Shown one piece after another: positions 63,929-64,000 of a DNA stretch of 64,000 nt. This DNA comes from Allosalinactinospora lopnorensis. GTDB taxonomy: Bacteria; Actinomycetota; Actinomycetes; Streptosporangiales; Streptosporangiaceae. The DNA is taken from assembly GCF_000981225.1 (NCBI RefSeq), contig NZ_LAJC01000021.1, positions 17,452 to 81,451 on the forward strand. Reading direction: 5' to 3'. Position numbers and translations under genes: made by a program. How positions within the stretch are numbered: position 1 is the stretch's first letter; every line of letters begins with the position of its first letter. The notes beneath the pieces were generated by a model. That model was not told the origin of the DNA. It worked only from the letters and a program-made list of their open reading frames with translations, and did not search any database.

Positions 63929-64000
63929 CGGGTCCCCCTGACCCGGTCTGTAAACGCCTCCGCCGTCCGCGCCCCGGGCGGGGCGGGAAACGGCCGCGAG

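Overview
The window is high-GC DNA with GTG/TTG starts, GTGA/ATGA gene overlaps, a cvnABCD-type conservon, an ECF sigma/anti-sigma pair, XRE/TPR regulators and a pSAM2-like integrative element. This fits a filamentous actinomycete. A Nocardiopsaceae-like genus is my guess, not something the sequence proves.

Layout. 0-6.7 kb: the end of a TPP-enzyme/acyl-CoA-ligase fusion, a frameshifted HSDL2-like SDR, an IS630-type transposase remnant, a DUF1707 protein and an XRE/TPR regulator facing three small genes. 6.8-13.3 kb: redox and stress genes (SDR, Mn-catalase, hemerythrin, and a molybdopterin oxidoreductase with a flavin reductase and a DUF6510 protein). 13.3-20.1 kb: a catabolic locus with LigAB-type extradiol dioxygenase, CaiB-type CoA-transferase, citryl-CoA-lyase-like enzyme, medium-chain dehydrogenase, IclR regulator and divergent amidohydrolase; two near-identical 16-bp palindromes mark the promoters. 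21.2-32.8 kb: an iterative PKS locus related in logic to PUFA synthases (AT-ACP, FabL-like enoyl reductase, KS-CLF-KR-DH, KR-pseudoDH, P450). 33-36.1 kb: an NB-ARC/TPR remnant, its small partner, a TetR regulator and a DUF4166 protein. 36.4-40.2 kb: conservon cvnABCD. 40.2-49.3 kb: a small integrated element (RepSA-like initiator, excisionase, broken integrase) carrying a radical SAM/SPASM protein, a phosphotransferase and a regulator cassette; CRISPR-like repeats lie at its edges. 49.3-61.4 kb: hydrolase/TetR, FAD oxidase, SpoIIE-type phosphatase, haloalkane dehalogenase, catalase-related protein with TetR, ECF sigma/anti-sigma, two ArsM-like methyltransferases, cupin and DsrE protein. 61.5-63.8 kb: a molybdopterin oxidoreductase.

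How the parts work together. The PKS genes can supply every step of an iterative, fatty-acid-like cycle: AT loads the ACP, KS/CLF extends, KR reduces, DH dehydrates, and a separate FabL-like SDR could reduce the enoyl; a P450 then probably oxidises the product. No thioesterase or phosphopantetheinyl transferase is nearby. The catabolic locus looks like ring cleavage followed by CoA activation and a citryl-CoA-lyase-type cleavage, under IclR control. The regulator cassette (XRE/TPR protein opposite a roughly 50-residue peptide with an LPPRR motif and a BldC-like HTH) occurs twice, in mirror orientation, once inside the element.

About fifteen genes are each split by one or two frame changes, and nearly all are restored by adding one base at a G or C run. 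That points to indel errors in the assembly. I annotate these as frameshifted genes, not as certain pseudogenes.
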